From contig JBKCDO010000200.1 in NCBI GenBank assembly GCA_046304755.1, positions 1 to 10,234 of the forward strand: a stretch of DNA of 10,234 nucleotides, read 5' to 3'. The notes below the pieces were generated by a model, which saw nothing but the letters and a program-made list of their open reading frames with translations, was not told the DNA's origin and did no database searches. The stretch comes from JAIBBG01 sp046304755 (lineage in GTDB: Bacteria; Bacteroidota; Bacteroidia; Flavobacteriales_D; Sanyastnellaceae). Position numbers and translations under genes: made by a program. This document shows positions 1 to 7,372 of this stretch, piece after piece; the stretch's first letter is position 1, and each line of letters begins with the position of its first letter.

Positions 1-375
1 GGTGGTATCATTACTCAACGAATCGAGATATAACCACCGATTATCGTTGAAATCATAACCAACCCGCGATTCCCACGGCACAAATTCGACTTCATAAAAC
101 TGATCGCCATTCACAAACTTGTATTCGTATTTCCGGAATGCCGGAAGTTGTAATACCACGCTGTACAGATTCGTATCCGATTGCTGTTCCATGAGCAATG
201 TGTTGGATTGCCAATCGCCATTTTCCAAACCCAACAAGGCCTGAAAATCACCCGTGAGGTGCACACCGTTGGGACTCACCACTTGATCGGTCATGTCGAC
301 TGTAAAGCGAATGTGCTTCGCTACACTCACTGACGCAAAAAGAACGCACGATAGCGTAATGAAAAGATGCTTCAT
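1..375 (-). CDS. Secreted protein with starch-binding-like beta-sandwich domain, N-terminal part only
   Basis: The frame is open from an ATG at 373-375 to the window edge, giving 125 residues without a stop; the rest of the gene lies to the left. Residues 1-19 (MKHLFITLSCVLFASVSVA) form a good signal peptide with cleavage after SVA. The mature start RFTVDMTDQVVSPNGVHLTGDFQ and the later KYEYKFVNGDQFYEVEFVP follow the pattern of the CBM20/AMPK-glycogen-binding-like domains found in many secreted Bacteroidota proteins, where 'VDM..q.vSpnGVHvaG.FQ' and 'yeYKFvNGd' are recurrent. Such proteins often carry several of these domains and a type IX sorting tail, but neither can be seen here. It starts 5 nt after the stop of the arylsulfotransferase-like gene, so the two are probably co-transcribed. 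Binding of a polysaccharide is an inference from fold; no catalytic motif is visible. Confidence 0.8.
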   Translation of the reverse strand, partial: MKHLFITLSCVLFASVSVAKHIRFTVDMTDQVVSPNGVHLTGDFQALLGLENGDWQSNTLLMEQQSDTNLYSVVLQLPAFRKYEYKFVNGDQFYEVEFVPWESRVGYDFNDNRWLYLDSLSNDTT

Positions 376-380
376 AGCTA

Positions 381-2060
381 TTAATGTTGAATGATTAGAC
401 GCTCCTGACGGATACCGATTTCCGATTGAATGGTAATGGTGTAAACCCCGGCAGGCCACGAGTGCGTGTCCACAACGCTATTGGTGGTTTGCGTTGCCAC
501 CACGCGACCTTGAGTATCGCGAATACTGATGGACGCTGCGGATCCCACGGTTACAATTCTCACGTAATCACCAGCCGGATTGGGATAGATGCGAATCATA
601 TTCGCCCAATCGGTCTCGCTCACTTCATTGACGATGACGCTCACTCCCTCTGATAAAGGCGAACGACAACCACCAGCTTCCACCACTTGTGCTTGATAGT
701 TTCCACTTACCAACGCTGTGTGCGTGGCCAAGGTTGCTCCGGGAATCATCACACCATCGACATACCATTGAAACGCAGTTCCGCCCTCAGCCATGAGCAC
801 ATTGCCGGTTGAAGTTACCGTTGGGGCATTCGGAACCGTGCCGGCGAGATAACATGCGCTGTAGCGATAAGCGTGAGGCACCGTACCGTTCACTTGTTTC
901 TCCCAGATGTTATTTCCGTCCGAATCAATTTCATACACCAAACCATCCTGGGCAATGCATACCAGCATGTTTCCATTCGGCAACTGATAAGAGTTTCCCA
1001 TGTTGTTGGTATGACCAAAACACGCATGACGCTGGGTGTAGGTAGACGGAAAATAAGTGCCAGCCGTTAATCCGTAATCACTGCCATTCCATGGTGAAGC
1101 AATGATGTCGACTGCAGATTGATTGTTTGAAACTCCGTTGTTGTTGAATACGGCAATGCTTCCGGCAAGCGGTCCTTCCGGAATCCAATGCGCATCGTGA
1201 ATCACATTGTAAATGCCATTGCCACTCATACCATAGGCTTGAGGGCTGCCCCAACGATAGAGCAAATCACCACCACGACCCCATTGTCCGCCGGTGTGTG
1301 AAGCCGCTTCAGCTGTGGTTGTGCTGTGATCGATGATATAGATTTCATCGAGGAAGTGCGAGCTAATGACAATTTGATCAAGCGCCGGATTGTAGTCGAT
1401 ACCATTACAGTGCATCCAGTCGGTTGTTTGCTGTGTGTTATTGTAATTGAGGTTTAGCAACTCGGGATGTTCGGCGATATCGCTGACGTAATTGGCTTTG
1501 GTTGGATCAACATCCTGACAGAGGTGATCCCACGCGTGCCATTCCCAAACGATTTCACCCGTTGTCGCACCGGTTGGCATCACCTCAATGATTTTATCAG
1601 GCCACATGGTGTGCGACACCTGTGATCCGGCGGCGCTCACTTCGCTCGACGACTTTACTTCGTAAGCAATCATGAGCACGTTGCCGTTGGGCATCACGCA
1701 GATATCGTGGTGGATGCAATAGTTGGCTGTTGAGTAGGTAAAATCCCACAGCACGTTTCCACTGTAATCCACATGCTGCACGCGGCCGGTCATGCCGCCG
1801 CCATTGAGTTGGTTTTGCTGTTGATTTGAAATGGTACGCATCAGCTCACCACCGGGCAACATGTAGGTTGAGTAACCTGTTTTTGCACTGCTGGGAAATG
1901 TCCAGGTATGATAGGTTGCACCGAGCGTGTCGACAAGGAGCGCCGAGGTGCCGTTTTGAGTGGCAATCAAGGTGTAATCGCCCCATTGCTGAGCGCTTGA
2001 AAAGGTGACGGTGAAAATGAATAACAACGCCACAGTGGCGCGAAGCAGAAATTTTTTCAT
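381..2060 (-). CDS. Arylsulfotransferase-like beta-propeller protein with type IX sorting tail
   Basis: A 559-residue secreted protein. Residues 1-24 (MKKFLLRATVALLFIFTVTFSSAQ) are a signal peptide. Residues about 25-405 resemble the arylsulfotransferase (ASST) beta-propeller family: repeated blades with 'mPNGNvLm' turns (124-130, 360-366) and conserved His clusters HHD (117-119), MHCNGIDYN (216-224), HDAHWIPEG (288-296) and FGHTNN (348-353). Known ASST enzymes move a sulfate group between phenolic compounds through a sulfated histidine; which His would do this here cannot be decided by eye, and some relatives may only bind. Residues about 412-477 look like an Ig-like domain ('FQWYVDGVMIPGAT'). 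Residues about 488-559 (IRIYPNPAGDYV ... WPAGVYTITI) are a type A (Por_Secre_tail) C-terminal sorting domain, so the protein should cross the outer membrane by the type IX system and be surface-attached or released. No Shine-Dalgarno sequence precedes the ATG, as is normal in this phylum. Confidence 0.85.
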   Translation of the reverse strand: MKKFLLRATVALLFIFTVTFSSAQQWGDYTLIATQNGTSALLVDTLGATYHTWTFPSSAKTGYSTYMLPGGELMRTISNQQQNQLNGGGMTGRVQHVDYSGNVLWDFTYSTANYCIHHDICVMPNGNVLMIAYEVKSSSEVSAAGSQVSHTMWPDKIIEVMPTGATTGEIVWEWHAWDHLCQDVDPTKANYVSDIAEHPELLNLNYNNTQQTTDWMHCNGIDYNPALDQIVISSHFLDEIYIIDHSTTTAEAASHTGGQWGRGGDLLYRWGSPQAYGMSGNGIYNVIHDAHWIPEGPLAGSIAVFNNNGVSNNQSAVDIIASPWNGSDYGLTAGTYFPSTYTQRHACFGHTNNMGNSYQLPNGNMLVCIAQDGLVYEIDSDGNNIWEKQVNGTVPHAYRYSACYLAGTVPNAPTVTSTGNVLMAEGGTAFQWYVDGVMIPGATLATHTALVSGNYQAQVVEAGGCRSPLSEGVSVIVNEVSETDWANMIRIYPNPAGDYVRIVTVGSAASISIRDTQGRVVATQTTNSVVDTHSWPAGVYTITIQSEIGIRQERLIIQH

Positions 2061-2235
2061 ACGAAGTGGTTGTTTTTTGGCGCCTTCAGGGCATCCAAAG
2101 GGTTGGTTTCATTGTGTATACAAGTTAATAGGATTAAATCTTGGGTGAAGACGCGAACAAGGAAAAACACAATCGGGTAATCATGTTAGAGGAGTTGTGA
2201 ATCCCGTTATTGCGGTGAATGGATGATTCTATGAA

Positions 2236-2243
2236 TATATTTG
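2236..2243 (+). promoter_or_regulatory. Candidate -7 element of the cysteine-rich surface protein gene
   Basis: TATATTTG fits the Bacteroidota -7 consensus TAnnTTTG and lies 23 nt before the ATG at 2267. The nearest upstream TTG (2210-2212) is 23 nt away rather than the usual 19 or so, which weakens the call. The 206-nt divergent gap (2061-2266) must hold promoters for both directions. I found no convincing element for the leftward gene. Confidence 0.3.
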
Positions 2244-2266
2244 AATGAACCTTGATTATCCTCTCT

Positions 2267-4636
2267 ATGCGCCCAATTCTACTTTGCTTGGCTTTGGTGT
2301 TGTGCGGAATACTAGCAAACGCCCAATACCCTTCCTGCCGGATAAACCCTGAACAGGCAACAAGTTCCTTTTTCAGCAATCGCTCCGAATGGCTTGAGGT
2401 GCTCGACAAACGAGATGGTCATCACGCGCTCTGGCAACACCCTGATGGCAGGATCATGATGGAAAATAGCCAAAAACCCATTCATTTCCGGAAAAACCAA
2501 CGCTGGGAGCGGATTAATCCCGAAATCACTCCTTCCGCAAATGGTTGGAGTGCCACCCACCAGCCCCATCCTATTCGCATCAATAACGATGGTTCATTTC
2601 ACACTGATTTCGGCCAAGAAGCATCGTGTCATTTTGCTGAGCACACAACAATCAACAACCAAACTGTCGACTTCAACGCTGCGCAAGAGGGAGACAATCG
2701 CATTGTCGCTTCGTCTTCAATTTCATGGCTAACAAAGTCACTTCACGCCGGCGAAAACCAAGTGAAATACAATTATCATTTTGCTGAATCTCCTGTCGGG
2801 GTTGGGAATTTTACAACCATCACTGAAAGCATTACATGTGTTGAAGCCAATACCATTGAAACGCTTTCGCACGAGGGTCAATGGATTAATGGCTTGTGGC
2901 ATGGACCGCTGCATTTTATGAATGCTGACAACAGGCACGTCGCTACCATTATGCCCGTTGTTTGCTTCGATGATTCAGAACAATGGGGCAATAATTCCAC
3001 GCACATTACAGCAGGTTATTCGTGGTCTATGGAACAAAATCGCGTTTTATTATCGATGCACATTCCCAACACCTGGCTCAATGACGCGTCCAGAAACTAC
3101 CCCGTTACGATAGATCCGCTCGTCATCGGACCAACAGCTTCATTTGGCAACAACCTTATGCTCTCTTGTTTCATTCCCGATTATTACGTCGATAGCATAA
3201 CCATCACCATTCCTGCACAGGTCACCATTACAGGATGTTTTGTGACAACCAGTTTTTTTGCCAACGCCTTGGCCGGATCGCTCATGGAAGATGGCTCAAT
3301 GTATTTCAGCACGGCATGCGACACCTCTGAAACATTTGAGGTTGAGCCCCCGAATGGAGCGCAGGCGGGAACAGCCTACCTGGAGCTGTTCGATTTTCGC
3401 AACCCGCTGCTGTGTTGTTTTGCGCCATCGTGTGATGAACGCACTTTTCCGTTCCGCATGCACCTGGGCAGGTACACGCCTGAAGGAGATTGTAATTACG
3501 CCAATATTTATTACGACCCAAATACACTTTGGCCATTCATCGCTTATGTGGAAGGCCGAACCGCTGAAACATACGGTATTGAATGGTCGGTACCGGGCGC
3601 TGCCATTTGTTCCTCAACGTGCGAATTCGAAGGTAAAATGCGCACCAAATATGGTGTGCCTCCCTACACCATCACTCATCCTTGGATGGACCAACCGCTG
3701 GCCGTAGAAGAGCCGACCGGCTGTGATATTTCCGGAAAAATAACGGATGTCACCATGGTGTGGCCCGACTGTCCAATTTACTGCCCCGAAGCATTTTCAT
3801 TGGAAGTGCCTCCACCGATAGTGACTGACGCATGCGGCAGCGTGGTTGAAGGACTTGCGCCGGAAACACTCAACATCAAGGCGGCACCTAGCATTGTGGA
3901 CCCTTCACCCGTGCAGGTGTGCAGCGACATTACTGAATATGTGAACTTCCAATCATGCGCCCCGGAATATTCCATCACGTGGTCGGGCAATGGTGAAAGT
4001 GGCGACGGGTACAACCTGCCCATAACGCTGAGCAATAACGACACACTCATCGCTACCTCGTCTTATCTCGTTCACGCCAACTGGAACGGGTGTACGTCAG
4101 ACACCCTGGAACTTATGATTGAAGTATTGCCTTCACCTCAAGCAGCGTTCAATATCGCTCCGAACCCCGCCATGCAAGGTATTCCGGCGTTCTTTATTGA
4201 TCAAAGCACGACACCGTTCGGACAGATCAATGGCTGGTGGTGGACACTCGATGGCGAACTTCAACAATATGGCGATATCACCGATTTCACAATTGCAGAC
4301 CTTGGATTTCACACCATGTGTTTGCATGTCTCAACGGATGGCGGTTGTCCTGACACGCTATGCAAAGACTTTGAGGTTGTCACACCGCGATTGACCGCTC
4401 CCAATGTTTTCACACCGAATGGCGATGATGCGAACGCGCAGTTGGTTTTTGATCAGTTAGAATTTTATCCTTCGAGTAAACTCAGTGTGTGGAATCGATG
4501 GGGCGTGCTGGTTTACGAGCAGGAAAACTACCAAAACAACTGGGACGGCGGAGATTTGCCCGATGGCACCTATTACTACATTCTGGATGTAGAATTCTAT
4601 GGTCAGCTCGCCTCTTATTTTCAGATTATGCGGTGA
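2267..4636 (+). CDS. Cysteine-rich secreted protein with PKD-like domain and CHU_C (gliding-type) C-terminus
   Basis: The frame can be opened from a TTG at 2252, but the ATG at 2267 puts the signal peptide MRPILLCLALVLCGILANA directly at the N-terminus (789 residues), so I chose it. An in-frame TGA at 2246 rules out the ATG at 2231. The N-terminal part, to about residue 285, has no family I recognise beyond a 'NYPVTIDPLV' stretch of the kind seen before the repeat regions of other Bacteroidota surface proteins. The middle (about 290-620) is rich in cysteine, including CCFAPSC starting at residue 383. Residues about 623-705 resemble a PKD domain (FFIDQSTTPFG...WWWTLDG). Residues 711-789 (APNVFTPNGDD ... 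VWNRWGVLVYEQ ... NWDGGDLPDGTYYYIL) are a clear type B sorting domain (CHU_C, PF13585; TIGR04131 class). Type B proteins are exported by the type IX system, as SprB is. The function is unknown; an adhesin or cell-surface scaffold is an inference. Confidence 0.85.
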   Translation: MRPILLCLALVLCGILANAQYPSCRINPEQATSSFFSNRSEWLEVLDKRDGHHALWQHPDGRIMMENSQKPIHFRKNQRWERINPEITPSANGWSATHQPHPIRINNDGSFHTDFGQEASCHFAEHTTINNQTVDFNAAQEGDNRIVASSSISWLTKSLHAGENQVKYNYHFAESPVGVGNFTTITESITCVEANTIETLSHEGQWINGLWHGPLHFMNADNRHVATIMPVVCFDDSEQWGNNSTHITAGYSWSMEQNRVLLSMHIPNTWLNDASRNYPVTIDPLVIGPTASFGNNLMLSCFIPDYYVDSITITIPAQVTITGCFVTTSFFANALAGSLMEDGSMYFSTACDTSETFEVEPPNGAQAGTAYLELFDFRNPLLCCFAPSCDERTFPFRMHLGRYTPEGDCNYANIYYDPNTLWPFIAYVEGRTAETYGIEWSVPGAAICSSTCEFEGKMRTKYGVPPYTITHPWMDQPLAVEEPTGCDISGKITDVTMVWPDCPIYCPEAFSLEVPPPIVTDACGSVVEGLAPETLNIKAAPSIVDPSPVQVCSDITEYVNFQSCAPEYSITWSGNGESGDGYNLPITLSNNDTLIATSSYLVHANWNGCTSDTLELMIEVLPSPQAAFNIAPNPAMQGIPAFFIDQSTTPFGQINGWWWTLDGELQQYGDITDFTIADLGFHTMCLHVSTDGGCPDTLCKDFEVVTPRLTAPNVFTPNGDDANAQLVFDQLEFYPSSKLSVWNRWGVLVYEQENYQNNWDGGDLPDGTYYYILDVEFYGQLASYFQIMR

Positions 4637-4664
4637 TGCGGACTCGCTTGCATAGCCCACCGTT

Positions 4665-4690
4665 CAGCCCACCATTTAAATGGTGGGCTG
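4665..4690. terminator. Perfect 26-bp palindrome between convergent genes, likely bidirectional terminator
   Basis: The arm CAGCCCACCATTT is followed at once by its exact reverse complement AAATGGTGGGCTG. It lies 28 nt after the stop of the rightward surface-protein gene and 23 nt beyond the stop of the leftward kinase. A third copy of one arm, AGCCCACC at 4654-4661, could pair with GGTGGGCT (4682-4689) instead. No strong U tract follows on either side, so the mechanism is uncertain although the position suits a shared terminator. Confidence 0.6.
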
Positions 4691-4713
4691 TGCGAGGGAA
4701 TTCCTATAATCCC

Positions 4714-5640
4714 TTACACCAACTCAATCTCGAACTCTGTCAACTGCACGAACTGCTCAATACGTTCGTGGATTTCTTCCTTGGTAACTTCAAGCAAGCG
4801 ATCCGGACCGAATTTCTCACAAGTGAATGACGCCATCGCGGAGCCCACGATGATAGCGCGCTTCATGTTTTCAAACGAAATATTTTCGGTTTGCGCCAGA
4901 TAACCAATGAAGCCTCCGGCGAAAGTGTCACCGGCACCCGTTGGATCTACCACTTCTTCCAAAGGAAGTGCAGGGGCGAAGAAGACATTGGTTTTGTCGA
5001 ATAGCAAAGCGCCGTGTTCTCCTTTTTTGATAATCAAATATTTCGGACCGAGGTCGAGAATTTTCTTGGCCGCTTTCACCAGAGAGTGCTCCTTGGCCAA
5101 TTGGCGCGCTTCTTCATCGTTGATGGTGAGCACATCGACTTTGGCAATCACTTGCATCAAATCATCCCATGCAATATCCATCCAGAAATTCATCGTGTCC
5201 ATCACGACCAATTTCGGACGATGGTTCAATTGCTCAATCACACGCATTTGCACAGCCGGCGCAAGGTTGCCGAGCATCAGGAAGTCGCAGTTCTTGTAGG
5301 CCTCGGGGATTACCGGGTCGAAGGTGGCCAGCACGTTTAGGTCTGTCACCAGCGTATCACGCGAGTTCATGTCATAGTGATACTTGCCCGACCAATAGAA
5401 GGATTTTTCACCTTGCTTGATTTGAAGGCCGCCCTGATCAATGCCGCGCTTGGTCATTTCATCGAGCATGGATTGCGGGAAATCATCGCCCACAACCGAC
5501 ACCAATCCGGATGCATCCACGAAATGAGAGGCGCAAAGGGTAATGTATGTAGCAGCACCGCCAATCACGCGGTCCATTTTTGCGAAGGGAGTTTCAATTG
5601 AATCGAAGGCAACGGTGCCTACAGCAACAAGACTGGCCAT
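4714..5640 (-). CDS. PfkB-family carbohydrate/nucleoside kinase
   Basis: A 308-residue cytoplasmic kinase of the ribokinase/PfkB superfamily, at the usual length of about 300. It transfers phosphate from ATP to a hydroxyl of a sugar or nucleoside. The N-terminal signature region 'GGAATYITLCASHF...LVSVVGDD' is at residues 27-53. The C-terminal signature DPTGAGDTFAGGFIGYL is at 232-248, with the anion-hole GAG (235-237) and catalytic base Asp238. KKGEHGALLF (205-214) is the typical strand before the nucleotide site. Which substrate it uses cannot be read from sequence; adenosine-, ribo- and fructokinase-like activities are all possible. The gene stands alone on the minus strand, convergent with the surface-protein gene and divergent from the tRNA. 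All nine arginines use CGN codons, which makes it a good reference for resident codon use against the island genes. The ATG has no Shine-Dalgarno sequence. Confidence 0.9.
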   Translation of the reverse strand: MASLVAVGTVAFDSIETPFAKMDRVIGGAATYITLCASHFVDASGLVSVVGDDFPQSMLDEMTKRGIDQGGLQIKQGEKSFYWSGKYHYDMNSRDTLVTDLNVLATFDPVIPEAYKNCDFLMLGNLAPAVQMRVIEQLNHRPKLVVMDTMNFWMDIAWDDLMQVIAKVDVLTINDEEARQLAKEHSLVKAAKKILDLGPKYLIIKKGEHGALLFDKTNVFFAPALPLEEVVDPTGAGDTFAGGFIGYLAQTENISFENMKRAIIVGSAMASFTCEKFGPDRLLEVTKEEIHERIEQFVQLTEFEIELV

Positions 5641-5664
5641 AGAAAAAAATTTTGCGCGAAGATA

Positions 5665-5694
5665 TTGTGGATTGCGAGTTAAGTCGTAATATTG
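5665..5694 (+). promoter_or_regulatory. Candidate promoter for tRNA-Asn (TTG-N19-TAATATTG)
   Basis: TTG at 5665-5667 and TAATATTG at 5687-5694 are separated by 19 nt, which fits the Bacteroidota housekeeping pattern TTG-N19-TAnnTTTG with one mismatch. Transcription would start near 5700, giving a leader of about 110 nt before the tRNA. The whole gap 5641-5810 holds no open frame I would call; it contains a short hairpin (CGGC-TTT-GCCG) in the leader. The kinase promoter must also lie in this gap on the other strand; I saw only a weak match, TATCTTCG. Confidence 0.45.
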
Positions 5695-5810
5695 CAGCCC
5701 TTTTCAGAAAGACCCTTTTGAAATCGGTGTTCTAGTCTCGGCTTTGCCGGGATTGCTAAAGCAAAAGAGCGGTCGTCGCTTGATTTTCGAAGAGAAACTC
5801 AACCGAAGAT

Positions 5811-5884
5811 TCCTCAGTAGCTCAGCTGGTTAGAGCACATGACTGTTAATCATGGGGTCCCTGGTTCGAGCCCAGGCTGAGGAG
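5811..5884 (+). tRNA. tRNA-Asn (anticodon GTT)
   Basis: A complete 74-nt cloverleaf can be folded by hand. The acceptor stem TCCTCAG/CTGAGGA is at 5811-5817 and 5877-5883, the D stem GCTC/GAGC at 5820-5823 and 5833-5836, and the anticodon stem CATGA/TCATG at 5838-5842 and 5850-5854. The loop CTGTTAA puts anticodon GTT at 5845-5847. A 5-nt variable loop is followed by the T stem CCTGG/CCAGG with loop TTCGAGC. The discriminator is G5884 and CCA is not encoded. A tyrosine recombinase gene starts 160 nt downstream, so the 3' half of this gene is the likely attachment site of the island to its right. Confidence 0.97.
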
Positions 5885-5891
5885 CAGAAGA

Positions 5892-5930
5892 AACCCTGTA
5901 AACTTTAGTGTTTGCAGGGTTTTTTGTTTT
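5892..5930 (+). terminator. Rho-independent terminator of tRNA-Asn
   Basis: AACCCTGTAAAC (5892-5903) pairs with GTTTGCAGGGTT (5910-5921), 12 bp with one U-G pair, around a 6-nt loop. T5920-T5925, a G and four more Ts follow. It starts 8 nt after the tRNA and should end its transcript. Confidence 0.85.
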
Positions 5931-5960
5931 TACACCTGTTCTTGTTTTTCCTTAAAAAAG

Positions 5961-6008
5961 ACTTGTACAGGCACTTGTACAGGGTAAAACTTGTACAAAA
6001 ACTTGTAC
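5961..6008 (+). repeat. Four direct copies of ACTTGTAC before the integrase gene
   Basis: Exact ACTTGTAC copies begin at 5961, 5973, 5989 and 6001, with start-to-start distances of 12, 16 and 12. The first two extend to ACTTGTACAGG; the third gives the palindrome TTGTACAA (5991-5998). The array ends 36 nt before the integrase ATG and begins 76 nt after the tRNA. This position is where arm-type binding sites of a tyrosine integrase or operators of its expression are found in related elements. That role is inferred, not shown. Confidence 0.8.
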
Positions 6009-6044
6009 GTGTTTCTGGCAGGTTGGTCACAATCCAATTAGCCA

Positions 6045-7259
6045 ATGGCAAAAATTAAACTGGTCTTAGATCAAAGAAGACCAAGCCAATCCGGGTTGTA
6101 TCCTCTGAAGTTCAGGGTGACCCATCAAACCAAATCAGCAGAAATCTTATCAGGTATCAAAGCCGGTCTTCTGGAGTTTGATAACAGAAGAGAATGCCTG
6201 ATTAAAAAACCGGAGCAAAATGACCTCCTATTCTCTCAGAGAAAACTCCTTGAACAACGGTTGGAAGCTATTCATCCTGATTTGCTTTCCTCCATGTCAG
6301 TTACAGAGTTGCGGGATGCTCTTCTCCAGAAAAAGAAGCAAGAGTTTACAGTGGAGTCTTTCTGGAAGGATGAAATCAACAGATTGATTCATTGCAATAG
6401 AGTTGGAGGAGCTAGAGTGTATCAGTTATCCCTAAGTGCTATCGGTAAAATGATGAAGTTGAATGTACCCTTCAGTCAAATTTCCTCCAGGGATATTGAT
6501 CAGTTGGAATCCAGCATGTACCAAAGTGGACTAAAGACCAATAGCATTGGTGTGCACATGAGGACACTGAAAGCCATCTGCAACAAAGCCATCAAGCAAG
6601 ACTTGGTAGACTTTGGTTGGTATCCATTCAGGAAATACACCATCAGAAGGGAGAAGACTATTCCCAGGGTGCTCTCATTGCAAGAGTTGAAAAGGTATTT
6701 CAACCTGAACATACCTGCACACAGTCCTTATTACCGCAGCTGGTGTATTGGAAAGTTGCTGTTCTACTGTAGGGGCATGAACATCAGAGATGCCTTGAAG
6801 CTTACTCCCGACAACATCAAAGCAGGAAGAATCATTTACAGAAGATCCAAAACAGGGAAGATGTACAGTGTTGCCATTACCCCTGCAATTGCCGAGTTGC
6901 TGCAGACCTTAATAGGTAATGGAACATTGTTGGGTGTGATGACCCCCGATGAATTAGCAGACAATGACACCTGCATCCAACGGTTTCACCAATGCAGTAA
7001 AGTGATCAACCATCACCTGGCTAAATTGAGTGAGATGGTGAAGAGCAATGAAGTCATTACCACCTATGTGTTCAGGTACACCTATGCCAACATAGCCAAG
7101 CAATTGGGGTATAGCAAAGACTTGATAGCAGAAGCCTTGGGGCATGAGTATGGCAACAAGGTAACAGGCATATACCTGGAGCAATTTGATCAGTCGGTAA
7201 TAGATGAGATGAACCTCTGTGTGTGCAACAGTCTGTGTGAGGAGTATGCTCCCTTCTAA
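6045..7259 (+). CDS. Tyrosine recombinase / site-specific integrase of the Bacteroidota type
   Basis: A 404-residue integrase that would cut and rejoin DNA between the tRNA-linked site and the element. Residues about 1-50 look like an arm-DNA-binding domain (SGLYPLKFRVTHQTKSAEILSGIKA). Residues about 102-200 are a SAM-like core-binding domain. The catalytic domain runs from about 205 to 390. Likely active residues are Arg243 (FYCRGMN), Lys269 (RRSKTGK), Arg344 (TYVFRYTYANIA), His367 (LGHEYG) and nucleophile Tyr377 (GIYLEQF). Box II is not the textbook HxxRH: Tyr341 and Tyr345 take the two His positions. A non-His at the first of these is common in this phylum's integrases; the second is less so. 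Arginine is AGA/AGG in 22 of 26 cases. No Shine-Dalgarno sequence precedes the ATG. Upstream tRNA-Asn suggests the target; no excisionase gene is visible nearby. Confidence 0.93.
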   Translation: MAKIKLVLDQRRPSQSGLYPLKFRVTHQTKSAEILSGIKAGLLEFDNRRECLIKKPEQNDLLFSQRKLLEQRLEAIHPDLLSSMSVTELRDALLQKKKQEFTVESFWKDEINRLIHCNRVGGARVYQLSLSAIGKMMKLNVPFSQISSRDIDQLESSMYQSGLKTNSIGVHMRTLKAICNKAIKQDLVDFGWYPFRKYTIRREKTIPRVLSLQELKRYFNLNIPAHSPYYRSWCIGKLLFYCRGMNIRDALKLTPDNIKAGRIIYRRSKTGKMYSVAITPAIAELLQTLIGNGTLLGVMTPDELADNDTCIQRFHQCSKVINHHLAKLSEMVKSNEVITTYVFRYTYANIAKQLGYSKDLIAEALGHEYGNKVTGIYLEQFDQSVIDEMNLCVCNSLCEEYAPF

Positions 7260-7328
7260 TGCACACACATGAAGCTCTTACAGCCATTGCCAACAGCAAA
7301 TGCTATTATATAGCTAAGCATGAAGAAG

Positions 7329-7363
7329 ACACCTTTGGGTATATGCCCAAGGGTGTTTTTCTT
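7329..7363 (+). terminator. Rho-independent terminator after the integrase gene
   Basis: ACACCTTTGGG (7329-7339) pairs with CCCAAGGGTGT (7346-7356), 11 bp with one G-U pair and a 6-nt loop, followed by TTTTTCTTT. It lies 69 nt after the integrase stop and should separate integrase transcription from the hsd operon, which therefore needs its own promoter between here and 7466. Confidence 0.85.
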
Positions 7364-7372
7364 TCTATCCTC

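Noticed and set aside
2252..2266. TTG start five codons upstream for the surface protein
   Set aside because: The ATG at 2267 places the signal peptide exactly at the N-terminus, and an ATG is preferred over TTG with no supporting ribosome site.
3258..3707. 149-codon plus-strand frame inside the cysteine-rich surface protein gene
   Set aside because: An overlapping alternative frame of a well-supported gene; rich in Arg, Trp and His as typical of out-of-frame reading.
5961..6008. CRISPR array or plasmid-type replication iterons
   Set aside because: Units of 8 nt with 4-8 nt between them are far too short for CRISPR, and there is no replication initiator gene; the integrase context explains them better.
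7269..7313. 14-codon ATG frame after the integrase (MKLLQPLPTANAII)
   Set aside because: Too short, no ribosome site and no resemblance to a known leader or toxin peptide.
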